A stretch of DNA of 64,000 nt from Mayamaea pseudoterrestris. Lineage: Eukaryota; Bacillariophyta; Bacillariophyceae; Sellaphorales; Sellaphoraceae. This document shows positions 31,073-41,862 of the stretch, piece by piece (position 1 is the stretch's first letter; every line of letters begins with the position of its first letter). The DNA is taken from contig BROI01000020.1 in the NCBI GenBank assembly GCA_027923505.1, forward strand, positions 248,001 through 312,000, in the 5' to 3' direction. The notes beneath the pieces were generated by a model, which did no database searches, was not told the DNA's origin, and saw only the letters and a program-made list of their open reading frames with translations. The translations under genes were made by a program, and so were the position numbers.

Positions 31073-32350
31073 ATGGCTGCAACATTGCATGGAACGGATA
31101 TTCGGAAGATATTGACCGAGCCTGGTCCAGTCGTCAAGGCCGTATTGCTCAAGCACATGGCTGCGTCTGGCAAGGATGAGCATCCCTCACTTGCCTGCCA
31201 GGACAAGGACGCAACTGCCAGCGAGCATAGTCATCGCCTCGTCCTGCCGCACATGATTGACGAGATTGAGCTCGACACGACGCCGTCCAAGCAGCAAGTC
31301 AAACAGGTGCTGGGCGGACCGTGGACCTTTCTCGGTCAATATGAGGAGGAAGGCATTGTCATTATGATGCGACAGCCAATTCCTGGGACTGACGATGATG
31401 ATAATAGTGAAAGCGAGAATGAAGAAGAAGTCGTTGACATTCTCGAGACGCTCTCGTTGGAGCAGCTGCAAAATCTCTGCAGCGAATACTTTGTCGAAGT
31501 CGACAATGACGCGGCTGCGAAACCATCTACTGCTGCTGGTACAGACGACTCGGAGGCAACCAAGCAAACGTTGATCAAGGCTTTGCAGGCTGCTCGAGAA
31601 ACCATGGCCTCGCAAGTCAATCCGCACAAGCTGCAGCCGCCTTTTGATGAAGTTGTCATTCACGGAGACTTGCTCCTGCTGCGAGTCGCCGAGACGGACG
31701 AGGTTCTGGACAAGGATGACGAGGATGAAGATGAAAACGGCGACGAAGAAGCAAACACTAAGCCAGCAAAGGACCTTACAGTCTTGTCCAACCAAGAATT
31801 CTTTCTCGACTACACCAAGGATGAGTATATTGCGTTTGCATCACGGACCGACGTCGTTGCACCCGAGCCGCCAGAGCATTCCGATGAAGAAGAGGACGAG
31901 GAAGAAGAAGAAGACGAAGATGACGACGACGAGGAGGAAGGTGATGAAGACGATGGCGACGAGGATGAAGCGTTTGAGCTGGGCGATGACGGCGACCGGG
32001 AGGGGTTGCTTAATTTGCTCATGAATGAGGTTTTGCGCAAGTTTCGCGAAGACAATGGCCGAGGCCCAAACTCGGAGGAAGTTCTTGCCATGCGAAGCGC
32101 CGTGGCGGAAAAGCTGGGAGTGCAAGTGGTAACAACGCTTCCTGAGGAAAGCAATGAAACTGCAAACAAGCGGGCAGCATCCGAAGCCAGTGGAGATACG
32201 AAACGTGTTAAGTTCTCTGCGTCATTCGAAAAGGACGACGACGAGGATGACGCAGCCGCTGAGGAGAGACAAGAAGCCGATGAAATTGTCAACGAAGTAG
32301 AGGCGACTGAAGAAAAGGCAGGCGACGGAGGCGAAGAAGATAAGTCGTGA
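31073..32350 (+). CDS. Conserved acidic protein of unknown function (425 aa)
   Basis: The start is taken at MAATLHGTDIRKIL (31073), not the first in-frame ATG at 30992. The recognisable core is DEIELDTTPSKQQVKQVLGG followed by PWTFLGQYEEEGIVIMMRQ, and further on LQPPFDEVVIHGDLLLLRV and NQEFFLDYTKDEYIAFASR. I recall similar proteins in diatoms, possibly the DUF5880 group, but I am not certain of that name. Residues about 265-310 are almost pure Asp/Glu. The tail has KRAASEASGDTKRVKF, a possible nuclear signal, and a Glu-rich end. Its strong acidity suggests a histone- or ribosome-chaperone-like role, which is only inference. Confidence 0.75.
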   Translation: MAATLHGTDIRKILTEPGPVVKAVLLKHMAASGKDEHPSLACQDKDATASEHSHRLVLPHMIDEIELDTTPSKQQVKQVLGGPWTFLGQYEEEGIVIMMRQPIPGTDDDDNSESENEEEVVDILETLSLEQLQNLCSEYFVEVDNDAAAKPSTAAGTDDSEATKQTLIKALQAARETMASQVNPHKLQPPFDEVVIHGDLLLLRVAETDEVLDKDDEDEDENGDEEANTKPAKDLTVLSNQEFFLDYTKDEYIAFASRTDVVAPEPPEHSDEEEDEEEEEDEDDDDEEEGDEDDGDEDEAFELGDDGDREGLLNLLMNEVLRKFREDNGRGPNSEEVLAMRSAVAEKLGVQVVTTLPEESNETANKRAASEASGDTKRVKFSASFEKDDDEDDAAAEERQEADEIVNEVEATEEKAGDGGEEDKS

Positions 32351-32456
32351 AAACCCGTTCAAATGTAGCTCGCACGTGCTTTGGTATTCATCCTAATTCT
32401 GTAGCAAACGATACACGGCATAACAACAATACAATTATAAACAAGCGTGTTCTTAG

Positions 32457-34259
32457 TTACACTGGTGTCCCCGTGCTATTGCTGAATCGGATGCGCTGGA
32501 TTTCATGGCTTCCCCACCGTGACTGGCTGCCTTGCTTCAACACGTTTCTGTTGCGCTCGTCGTACAAAATTTTAACCTCGGAAATGGGAGATGGCGACAC
32601 TTCGGCAGCGTTGGCAACTGCCGCTTGTCCCACGTTCAAGCCTTGCGTGATTCGCTCCATGAGCGTCATGCCTCCAACTCCGCCGTCAGCCCGAAGACCA
32701 TGATCTGCAGCTTGAATCTTGGCCAAGTCGTCGCTCGACACCGCTGACGCCTCGGTTGACGTTGACTGGATACGGGCAATCTCATCAGAACCCCATCGAG
32801 TGAGACCATTGATTGCAGCCATGATAACATTTTCATTTCGTTGCTGATAAGGACTCGCTTCTGCTGCTGCTGCTGCTGCTGCTGTTTCACTAGCAACAGC
32901 GGTATCAGTCGTCCCAGATACAATCGACGCTCCAATGTTCGCGTAACCCGCCTTGATTGGCGCAACACTTGCCGCGGCCACCGCCGCGGCACCCAAGTTT
33001 ACTCGCTCGCCCAGCGACAAGCCTCCAACACCACCATCAGCCCGCAGTCCATGATCCGCCGCGTCAACGGCAAAGTCAACTTGCGCCTGCGTTAGAGATA
33101 GTGGTGGAGTCGCTGCCAGCATTCGTCCTGATACCTTTTTGTAAGCTGGTACGCTCGCCTGGTTGGTTTGAATGCGACTCACTTCCTCCTCACCCCAACG
33201 AGTCTTGTCCTTGGTCGCCGCGTCCAATACGTTGCGGTTGCGTGCCGCATAGTAGGATTGCACGTTATGCACCAAGCCTTGCGCTAACGCACTGGCTCCA
33301 TTGGTGACACGCTCTCCCAGACTCAAGCCGGCGCGTAAACCATGGTCAGCGGCGTCAATCGCAGACGATACTTCATTATTGCTTTGCTCCATCGGCGCAA
33401 CTGCCTGGAGTAGATTGGCAGGTCGTGAAGGGGCAACCATTTTCTTGCCCTGCAGGCGTTGAATTTCCTCATCCATCCAGCGCGACTTGCCCTCGAGCCA
33501 GGCTGCCAAGACGTTTTTGTTGCGGCTCTGGTATTCCGGTAGCGACGCCGATGATGATACGAGTGATTCCTTTGCCGTTACGGCCTCCGGCGCCGCAACG
33601 CTCGACAAGCGCTCCACTTCCGCTTGTCCCCATCGCGACTTGTTGGCAGATGCGGATGCCTTGACGGCTTGGTTGCGGGACTCGTATAGAGTGGACGATG
33701 ACGACGAGTCACTTGCACTTGCAGGACTGACGAAGGTACTAGTAGTCGTCGTTGTCATTTCTGGATCACTCTTGACGGCAGCCGCAGTAAATTTCGCCAC
33801 GACGGCTCGCCGCGTTTCCTCCACGGCCCGAAACTTGGCCTCCGACGCCTTGACCACGTAGGTTGCCAAGAATTGCTGGTAGGAATGCACCAAGTCAATG
33901 AGCTGCTCCCTGGTCAGGCTCCATAGGTTGCTTTGCGCGGCCATTGATGCTCTGCTACTTGACTGCAGTTCATGCTCGAGTGCTGCAACTTTGGCGCGCA
34001 GCTGCTGGATTTCGTCACTCTTTTGGTTTTCCATCATTTTAATAGCCTTTAGTTTTTCCTCATGAGCCTTGACTAGATAGTTGCTGAGAATTTTAGCGCT
34101 GTCGTTTTCAAAAGGCGAGCTGCCGAGATGAAGCAATGTCGATGATGAAGCACCAGCAGCAGCACGAGTCAACTGCGACGACGAACTAAAAGCGGCAACG
34201 GTTGACGTTAACGAGCTGCCAGCCACCAAAGCGACGAACAAGGAGTTACAAAATCTCAT
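32457..34259 (-). CDS. Plastid-targeted repeat protein with YxxRNxNV/RWGxxE modules (600 aa)
   Basis: The N-terminus is a signal peptide with an ASAFAP-like junction (STVAAF followed by SSSSQL), predicting import into the complex plastid. A coiled-coil-like stretch follows (about 55-95). The rest is built from modules. Module B (five copies) reads Y-x2-RN-x-NV, about 10 residues, then SRWG-x2-E-(I/V)-x-R-(I/L), as in YAARNRNVL / TRWGEEEVSRIQ and YQSRNKNVL / SRWMDEEIQRLQ. Module A (three copies) reads AADHGLRADGGVGGLSLGER. Order is B-B-A-B-A-B-A-B. I know no named domain with these signatures. It shares a 248-bp divergent promoter with the MSI1 gene. No catalytic residues are obvious; structural or binding roles are plausible. 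Confidence 0.8.
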   Translation of the reverse strand: MRFCNSLFVALVAGSSLTSTVAAFSSSSQLTRAAAGASSSTLLHLGSSPFENDSAKILSNYLVKAHEEKLKAIKMMENQKSDEIQQLRAKVAALEHELQSSSRASMAAQSNLWSLTREQLIDLVHSYQQFLATYVVKASEAKFRAVEETRRAVVAKFTAAAVKSDPEMTTTTTSTFVSPASASDSSSSSTLYESRNQAVKASASANKSRWGQAEVERLSSVAAPEAVTAKESLVSSSASLPEYQSRNKNVLAAWLEGKSRWMDEEIQRLQGKKMVAPSRPANLLQAVAPMEQSNNEVSSAIDAADHGLRAGLSLGERVTNGASALAQGLVHNVQSYYAARNRNVLDAATKDKTRWGEEEVSRIQTNQASVPAYKKVSGRMLAATPPLSLTQAQVDFAVDAADHGLRADGGVGGLSLGERVNLGAAAVAAASVAPIKAGYANIGASIVSGTTDTAVASETAAAAAAAEASPYQQRNENVIMAAINGLTRWGSDEIARIQSTSTEASAVSSDDLAKIQAADHGLRADGGVGGMTLMERITQGLNVGQAAVANAAEVSPSPISEVKILYDERNRNVLKQGSQSRWGSHEIQRIRFSNSTGTPV

Positions 34260-34507
34260 TCTCTATTATTTGATATACGATAAGATGTAGACGCCTATTG
34301 GAGAAGCGAGCAAAGAGTCGAGAAGGATGTGTGTGAAATCAAACTTCCCGGCTTCGAGTGGTTCAAACGACTTTTTGAACGTCGATGGGGCGTCACGCAG
34401 AAGTCGTACCGGTACTGGCTGGTAAAAGTCGTACCGGCACTGAAAACCCCAATGCCGCGCCGCGCCGCGCGCAGCAACCACAAACATCGTCGTCGCCTAC
34501 TTTTACC
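34260..34507. promoter_or_regulatory. Bidirectional promoter, repeat protein / MSI1
   Basis: This 248-bp region lies between divergent starts. It contains an exact TACCGGTA (34407-34414) and a second GTACCGG at 34431, plus a CG-rich block (ccgcgccgcgcgcag). Confidence 0.45.
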
Positions 34508-36014
<1,507 letters not shown>

Positions 36015-36122
36015 GGCTAGAATCGCTTTTTGAAAAATATATAGACGTTGACTGCATGATTTAACTTTTATTGCAATACATCCTAGTCACCATCGTCTTC
36101 GTTGTCACCTGCTTCTTTGACA

Positions 36123-36130
36123 TACCGGTA
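36123..36130. promoter_or_regulatory. TACCGGTA palindrome
   Basis: An exact copy of the recurrent 8-bp palindrome sits 183 bp before the FIP1 start, in the gap after MSI1. A diverged copy (gtagcggtac) lies at 36163. Confidence 0.3.
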
Positions 36131-36313
36131 GCTACTGTCGTCCACTGTCCTCAACTGATCGTAGCGGTACTAAAGGGATAACAAACTTCCGTCGTAACGG
36201 GACTTGGAAGGATGTGAACGCAACACACTGCCTCCCTCCAATTTTATAAGCATCTTGGCGAAAGGCATTCTAGTTACAAAGAGCTCTCCCTGGTGTAACA
36301 ATAGACTCACATA

Positions 36314-37729
36314 ATGGGACGAAAAAAGACCGCCAAGAAGCGCAAGGTTGAAGAAGGGGCAGACGCGGAGGACGATGACAATGACGATTTGTTTGCCACG
36401 GACGATCAGGAGCGAGGTGACTCGCACAACAATCAAGTAGTACTACCAGCGAACGCATTGTCCAACGATAACGCAATAGACAAGCAACTAGTGAACGCTA
36501 ACGTAGCGCCAAAGTTACAAACCAAAGCGCCCAGTAACTACTCCGTCAAGACTCATTCCGCCGAAGTCTTTGACACGGACATTTACGTCTCCAGTGGATC
36601 CGAAGATGAGGACGACGACAATGACGAAAACATTGACATTCTATTGCTGGGATCACGCATGGGAATCATGCGCCGGGGCATTTCCATGCTCGTGCAGCAA
36701 CAGAATCGTCAGTGGGTGCGTCCGCAAGACAAGATGACTGGCAATGACGATGGCGACGGCAATGCAACAATAATGGACGCACAAGTCTTTTCGGAGGAGC
36801 AGCGACTGCTGGATGAACTCGCCAATTTGGATCCCGCCCAACGAGCCGCTCGTCTGCTGCAGGAGAAGCAGCGCAAGTTGGAGCAGGCCAAGGAACTGGC
36901 GCGCCGGTTGGAGAGCGAGGAGAACGCCGGACGCGAGCCGTCACTCTTCTCCAAGCGCACCGCCTTTGACATTCGGTTCGATCAACTGGAGGACAAGCCG
37001 TGGGAGCGAGGTGCTGGTGATGTGACGGATTTTTTCAACTATGGATTGACGGAGGAGGAGTGGCTGGAATATGGTCAGCAGCAGCTGGCGATTCGGCAGG
37101 AGCTCATGGACGCGCATTGGGAAAAGCGAGCGATTGATCCAAATATTGTTCCAGTCGTGCCCAAGAAGGCAGTTTTGGTGAGTTCACAAGAGGCTTCCAC
37201 AAATGCGACGGAGGGAGATGAACAAGGTGCACATCAGGAACAGGGACCAATTGTTTCGAACGAAGTAAAACAGGAAATTTCGACTTCGGTGGCTATCGTT
37301 TCGGATCTTAGTGAGGAGGAGAAACAAAAATACTACAACATTGACGTTGGCTTTCTTGGAGCGTGGGGCGCTGGCAATGCGTCCGACCAAAAGCTCATTC
37401 AGCTCATGGAGGAGCAGGAACGGTACCGCTCTGGTGCTGATATGCAAAACTACATGGATGATGCTTCCATGGAGGATGGCCATGGCCACCAAGAATATGA
37501 TTCGTACGGACGAAATGATCGCAACTGGTCGGATGACGGGCGTGGCCTCCCACCGCCACCGCCACCTCCTCCGCCGCCGCCTCCGCCGCAAGGCTTTCGT
37601 GGTCGCGGGTTTGCAGGTCGACATTACGATCATCCTGGCAGGGGCGGGCGCGGAGGAAATTTTCAGCATTGGGACGGAGGAAGAGGCGGTGGCAGTCGCC
37701 AGTATGAAGGACGAGGAGGTTGGCGATAG
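36314..37729 (+). CDS. FIP1: FIP1-like mRNA polyadenylation factor subunit (471 aa)
   Basis: The Fip1 motif is at about residues 215-265: AFDIRFDQLEDKPWERGAGD followed by VTDFFNYGLTEEEWLEYGQQ. Fip1 links poly(A) polymerase to CPSF and binds U-rich RNA. The N-terminus is basic then acidic (GRKKTAKKRKVEEG), with a possible nuclear signal. The C-terminus has a run of about 15 Pro (about 417-431) followed by RGRGFAGRHYDHPGRGGRGG, an RGG-type RNA-binding tail. Pro-rich and Arg-rich ends are also found in other Fip1 proteins. A stretch of Glu/Gln-rich helix precedes the motif. Length and order agree with the family, and no intron is required. Confidence 0.85.
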   Translation: MGRKKTAKKRKVEEGADAEDDDNDDLFATDDQERGDSHNNQVVLPANALSNDNAIDKQLVNANVAPKLQTKAPSNYSVKTHSAEVFDTDIYVSSGSEDEDDDNDENIDILLLGSRMGIMRRGISMLVQQQNRQWVRPQDKMTGNDDGDGNATIMDAQVFSEEQRLLDELANLDPAQRAARLLQEKQRKLEQAKELARRLESEENAGREPSLFSKRTAFDIRFDQLEDKPWERGAGDVTDFFNYGLTEEEWLEYGQQQLAIRQELMDAHWEKRAIDPNIVPVVPKKAVLVSSQEASTNATEGDEQGAHQEQGPIVSNEVKQEISTSVAIVSDLSEEEKQKYYNIDVGFLGAWGAGNASDQKLIQLMEEQERYRSGADMQNYMDDASMEDGHGHQEYDSYGRNDRNWSDDGRGLPPPPPPPPPPPPPQGFRGRGFAGRHYDHPGRGGRGGNFQHWDGGRGGGSRQYEGRGGWR

Positions 37730-38059
37730 CAATGGTAGCTTGTCACGATAGAATAATTTTTACATACTAAAAACCTCCCTTCAGCTACCTACTTTTGTCA
37801 TGCTGCCGGCTCGGCAGGACTTAGTGCTGCTGGAGGCTGCTCCTGTTGCAGATTCGCTCAGTCTGCCTTTATCAGGGCAACCTAGTCAAGCGCTAAATTA
37901 CCCGCGCTGACTTGTCGGAAATCGCTACATTTTTCCTACGACAGTCCTAGCAGACGTGACAATTCTATATGATTTTATAGCAAGCCAATGTTTCTGTCAT
38001 ATACAATTACGAAGTCTATTTACCAGTTCACCTAATTAAGTCTTCATTCCAGACGACGC
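37730..38059. other. Convergent intergenic region
   Basis: A 330-bp spacer between FIP1 and SppA, whose 3' ends face each other. No gene, repeat or RNA signal is apparent. Confidence 0.35.
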
Positions 38060-40222
38060 TCACCATGAGAAGTATCCGTTCAGCTCGGCTTGATTAACTG
38101 GTCGCATATTTTGTTCCATTAAACATTGGATTGCAACGTTTTCATCCGATGACATGTAAATACCAGAAAGCATCGGCGGTGTACCCGAAGAATGGGACGA
38201 CAAAATTGAGCGTACAAATGGAGCAACGTCTAATGAATCGTTCGAGCTCCTCCAAGCCGGTGCTTGGCTGCTTGATAACAATACGCAACTCTTGATAAGG
38301 GCGAAGAGACGATACGGATCTCCATCCTCGGTCAGTTCCATGATTCGTTCCAAGAAACTCAGCTTTTTTGGCCACGCGACGACTTCTGCATCGCCGCTCG
38401 TAAATGTTCGCTCTGCGTAAGCCAGGGCACGGAATAGACCGCCTCCAGTATCATCCACCAGTCCCTTCAACTTTGCTTGCTCTCCTGTCCAAACGCGTCC
38501 TTGTGCAACCTTTTCGACATTTCTCATATTCATGTTGCGTCCACTGCTGACGACAGTTTTGAAGTCATGGTAGTAGCGATCAATGGTCGCCTCCATGGCG
38601 TTCTGCATCTTACGAGTCATTGGTTCCATGGACGAAAACATTCCAGCCAATTCTCCAGTTGAGATACTGTCCGTCGCGACTCCATACTGCTTGGCAAGAT
38701 TGGTCAAGTCGGCACGAATACCGTAGACTCCAATCGAACCAGTCAACGTCTTTGGTGATGCAAAGATGCGATGAGACTTGGCGCTAATGTAGTAGCCACC
38801 ACTGGCAGCAACGTTTCCAAAAGAAACGACAACTGGAAGGTGCAATTTCTGAAGCTCCTGCGAAATGGTTTCGCACGCAAAAATGCTACCGCCTGGACTG
38901 TCGACCCGCAAGACAATGGCCTTGGTATTCTCGTCGGTCCCGATTTGGCGCAATGAGTTGACAGTCTTACGCGCCAGTGCATCGCCTATAGCGCCTTGCA
39001 CATAGACAAGGGCAATCTTTTCCGTCCCAGGTTTCACCGCAACCCTTGAAAGCATGTTTCCGCGATAACTGTGAATATTCTTCCATTTCTTTTCCGCCTC
39101 TTTCTTCTTGTCAATCATCTTTTTGTAGGCTGTGAGACTTATGGCTTTTTGGGCGCCAAATCTAGCGACGCTCTCTCCATTAAGAATCAATGCATCTTTC
39201 GTCTCTTCATTGCTGACCTTCTCGGCCGCCTTGCCATTGAGAAGATTCAATAGTGGGTCGCTCGGTGTAAGATGGTCAACAAAGCCAGCCTTTAGCGCCG
39301 TTTCGGCTGCAAACCCACCAGACGACAGGATGCGCTTCCACAAGAGCTCATTACTCGCATGCTTGTGATTCTTCTTGACCCAGGCTGAGTAGAGCGAAGT
39401 GGCGCGAGACTCGGTAATGTCGTTGCAAACACTCGCTTGCAATGTGCCTAAAATGCTTGCCATGGCTTCGCGATGCGGCTTGTTAAAGCCAGTCTCGGTA
39501 AACATGTTTGGAGCATTCTTGTAGTCGCCGCGTTTAAAGACGTGCAGCTTGACGCCATACTTTTGCAAGGCATCTTTCAAAAAGGGCTGCGTCAAAATCA
39601 TTCCAAATAGATTGACTTCGCCCTTTTCCTGCATGCAAACATTCGTAAACATGCTCGCCAAGTAGTATTCCCTGTTTCCAGGATCCATCATGCCGTTGAA
39701 ATTGTCCGCGTAGGCAACTAGTTGCTTTGGCTCGTTGCGAGGAACCGTCATGTCTTCCACAAAGTGAATGTTGGGTTCCAAATGAACACGATGAGCCTCC
39801 TTGAACACCTTGAGTGCTTCGCGAATTTCCTCCAAGTCAGCCCAGCCTGCCATTGGAAGTAATGATCCATGTCCAAAGATTCCATAGAGTCCAACAATAT
39901 TTGGATCCGAAGCGGCATTATGAATGAGATCCACCAAATCTCGAGTTTCAATCTCAATGGGGCGCTCATCCTTGTCAATACTCAAAAGTCGGCCGCCCAT
40001 GAGATCCTGCTGAATCTGATCCTTCAATATCAAACGATGAAAGGGAATCACCAAAACCTTCTTCTTATCGTCTCCCTCCAAATTAGGAAAAAGAGCCTTG
40101 TATTGAACGTAGGATCCGGCGGCAGCGGCTGCGCCGACTACGGCCAAAGTCGTCTTGATCTTTCCTCCAACATTGCGAGCTAGTCGCATCAAGGGGCCCG
40201 AGGGAGTAGTAATCGTCGCCAT
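38060..40222 (-). CDS. SPPA: SppA-type signal peptide peptidase / protease IV (720 aa)
   Basis: This matches the double-domain (S49) SppA of bacteria and plant thylakoids, a Ser-Lys protease that clears signal peptides or membrane fragments. The first half carries the Lys region (FKRGDYKNAPNMFTETGFNK). The second half has VDSPGGSIFACETI and GNVAASGGYYISA, with the nucleophilic Ser before GGYY, then LTGSIGVYGI. The start at 40222 (MATITTPSGPLMRLARN) is chosen over the upstream frame. A membrane segment TTLAVVGAAAAAGSYVQY follows. The last about 85 residues (Ser-rich, MLSGIYMSSDENVAIQCL) extend beyond bacterial SppA. No clear bipartite plastid signal is seen with this start, so the compartment is uncertain. 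Confidence 0.88.
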   Translation of the reverse strand: MATITTPSGPLMRLARNVGGKIKTTLAVVGAAAAAGSYVQYKALFPNLEGDDKKKVLVIPFHRLILKDQIQQDLMGGRLLSIDKDERPIEIETRDLVDLIHNAASDPNIVGLYGIFGHGSLLPMAGWADLEEIREALKVFKEAHRVHLEPNIHFVEDMTVPRNEPKQLVAYADNFNGMMDPGNREYYLASMFTNVCMQEKGEVNLFGMILTQPFLKDALQKYGVKLHVFKRGDYKNAPNMFTETGFNKPHREAMASILGTLQASVCNDITESRATSLYSAWVKKNHKHASNELLWKRILSSGGFAAETALKAGFVDHLTPSDPLLNLLNGKAAEKVSNEETKDALILNGESVARFGAQKAISLTAYKKMIDKKKEAEKKWKNIHSYRGNMLSRVAVKPGTEKIALVYVQGAIGDALARKTVNSLRQIGTDENTKAIVLRVDSPGGSIFACETISQELQKLHLPVVVSFGNVAASGGYYISAKSHRIFASPKTLTGSIGVYGIRADLTNLAKQYGVATDSISTGELAGMFSSMEPMTRKMQNAMEATIDRYYHDFKTVVSSGRNMNMRNVEKVAQGRVWTGEQAKLKGLVDDTGGGLFRALAYAERTFTSGDAEVVAWPKKLSFLERIMELTEDGDPYRLFALIKSCVLLSSSQAPAWRSSNDSLDVAPFVRSILSSHSSGTPPMLSGIYMSSDENVAIQCLMEQNMRPVNQAELNGYFSW

Positions 40223-40502
40223 ATATGCGGTGCAAAAAGATACGCAACGAGAAGGCTGTGGAGCCGAAATTGGGCTTGGCGAGAAACGCAGGAGCGTCGA
40301 GTGAGCTCGCGATCTTCGTCGTTCCATGTTCCGTGTCGCACCTCATCCAAACGATGACGTGTCGAGTACCGATGTTAGCTATCCCAACCAAGATGGGTAC
40401 GGAACCGACGATGAGTATATTTGATGTGGCTGTATTCTTTCAACCAGAAAAAGCAAGAAGCCTACAACTACACTAAGTATAGTGACGCCCATTGTCTGTC
40501 TA

Positions 40503-41690
40503 CTAGGCTCTGGTATTCAAGTAGCAAAAGAGAAACAATAGACACCAAAGCAACGGTCGCTTGAGAATCTTTTGCACCGTTGCCACCAAGAGCGAAGGCT
40601 CCGGAGCGGGTCGCACGCGAAGAGTTTGATGATCGGAACGTTGCAAAGGCGGTCTCTTGGTGTTGATAAAAACTGGTGCTGCTGGTGCTGCTGGTGCAGC
40701 TTGCTTCCTTTTTCTCTTCTTCGGCGGCTGAATGTTGCTCGCTAATAGAGCGTCAGCGTCAAAGTTACTGCTAGAGGAGACCTTGACAGCTTGCGCATGC
40801 TTCACAGCCTCCTCTACATTGTCAGAAGAGTCTGACAAAACCATGTCAGGTTTACGATTGTTTCGCGATGTATCCATACCACGAATAAGTTCAATCTCTT
40901 CATTGTCCTCCAGCAAGTCTGCGAATAAACCCTGCTGAATCATCTTGGCATGATCTATCGACACAATGTTTTGTCGATTGATTGGTATTTGACAGAAAAA
41001 ACTTCGGCTTGCCTTGGCATGTTCCAATTTTGCTTCGTACGGCTCATTGGTACCACCAATCTCCAGCGCATGCGTCACAAAGTGCAACCGCAGTGCCTCT
41101 ATAATGGTTCGAATCGTCCAGTTACTGGTCCAAAGTTCCTCATGATAGTTGCTTGCCGTCAAGCAAATGTCCGTTCGCGTGTGAAACCGTCCACTCGCCG
41201 TCCAAACTTGCACTCGCGGAGGAGACGCTGGATAATTGTCCGGCAATACGAGTCGACCATGGTACAAGCCATTGGCATACGGACTACCAGGGAGACCAAC
41301 CATTGTAAAGTGCCAAACTAGCAGTGATGAATGTATAGGGCCAATCCAGACGTGCTGCTTTTGCTGAAACTTGATGGGCTTTCCTTCCTTCCAATTATAG
41401 GCCGTTCCGGATGCAACAATATCCTTCCATTCTCGCTCGATGCGGCGGAGTGTATCTGATTTAGATGAAACTTTTCTACTTGGTTTTGCAACAGTCTTTT
41501 TCTTTCTCTTGACATCGTCTGCATGGTCGCCCATTTTATCTTCCACACGAGTAGTTGTTGCGTTTAGCAAATTTGCCGGCGCGACGGACAAGCTTGATGA
41601 GCGCTTTGTTGACGCAGACAAACCAATAAAACTAAGTCCAAGCATGACTAGTAACGCTATCTGCCTTGTCAGCCGCATTTTACAAGCCAT
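40503..41690 (-). CDS. UBE2J-type ubiquitin-conjugating enzyme with N-terminal signal peptide (395 aa)
   Basis: The UBC fold spans about residues 85-230 and matches the Ubc6/UBE2J class: WHFTMVGLPGSPYANGLYHG, LPDNYPASPPRV, SGRFHTRTDICLTASNYHEE with the catalytic Cys in ICLT, and WTIRTIIEAL. UBE2J enzymes are tail-anchored in the ER and work in ERAD. A C-terminal anchor (RPLLWCLLFLFCYLN) is present here. Unusually there is also an N-terminal signal peptide (RQIALLVMLGLSFIGLSAS) followed by a Ser/Ala-rich, basic stretch. With no aromatic residue after the likely cleavage site, this pattern fits delivery to the periplastid space, where diatoms run an ERAD-derived import system (SELMA). The first ATG is 41690. 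It shares a 172-bp promoter gap with the HEAT gene. Confidence 0.82.
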   Translation of the reverse strand: MACKMRLTRQIALLVMLGLSFIGLSASTKRSSSLSVAPANLLNATTTRVEDKMGDHADDVKRKKKTVAKPSRKVSSKSDTLRRIEREWKDIVASGTAYNWKEGKPIKFQQKQHVWIGPIHSSLLVWHFTMVGLPGSPYANGLYHGRLVLPDNYPASPPRVQVWTASGRFHTRTDICLTASNYHEELWTSNWTIRTIIEALRLHFVTHALEIGGTNEPYEAKLEHAKASRSFFCQIPINRQNIVSIDHAKMIQQGLFADLLEDNEEIELIRGMDTSRNNRKPDMVLSDSSDNVEEAVKHAQAVKVSSSSNFDADALLASNIQPPKKRKRKQAAPAAPAAPVFINTKRPPLQRSDHQTLRVRPAPEPSLLVATVQKILKRPLLWCLLFLFCYLNTRA

Positions 41691-41862
41691 TGGAGACAAA
41701 GAGGGTCTGGGAAAGTGAAGCAGTCAGAGGCAGTTTTCGTTTTCCGTCATGGTCAAGCTTTCGATGGACACGTGGAGGTGTCGTACCGCGACACAACAAG
41801 TAACGATGCGACTGTGACAGTCAGAGTAACGCCGCAACGTTCACTGCATTTCGTCCTCAAAA

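Noticed and set aside
31810-32292. Minus-strand frame of 160 codons rich in Ser opposite the acidic protein
   Set aside because: It is the antisense of Asp/Glu codons (GAC/GAG read as poly-Ser), a common artefact.
40222-40327. Longer N-terminus of SppA (start at 40327) as a targeting peptide
   Set aside because: The extra 35 residues are Arg/Ser/Pro-rich without a hydrophobic core, and the ATG at 40222 opens a sequence that looks like the mature start.
41691-41699. Three extra codons at the start of the E2 gene
   Set aside because: The codon at 41697-41699 is TTG, not ATG; the first ATG is at 41688-41690.
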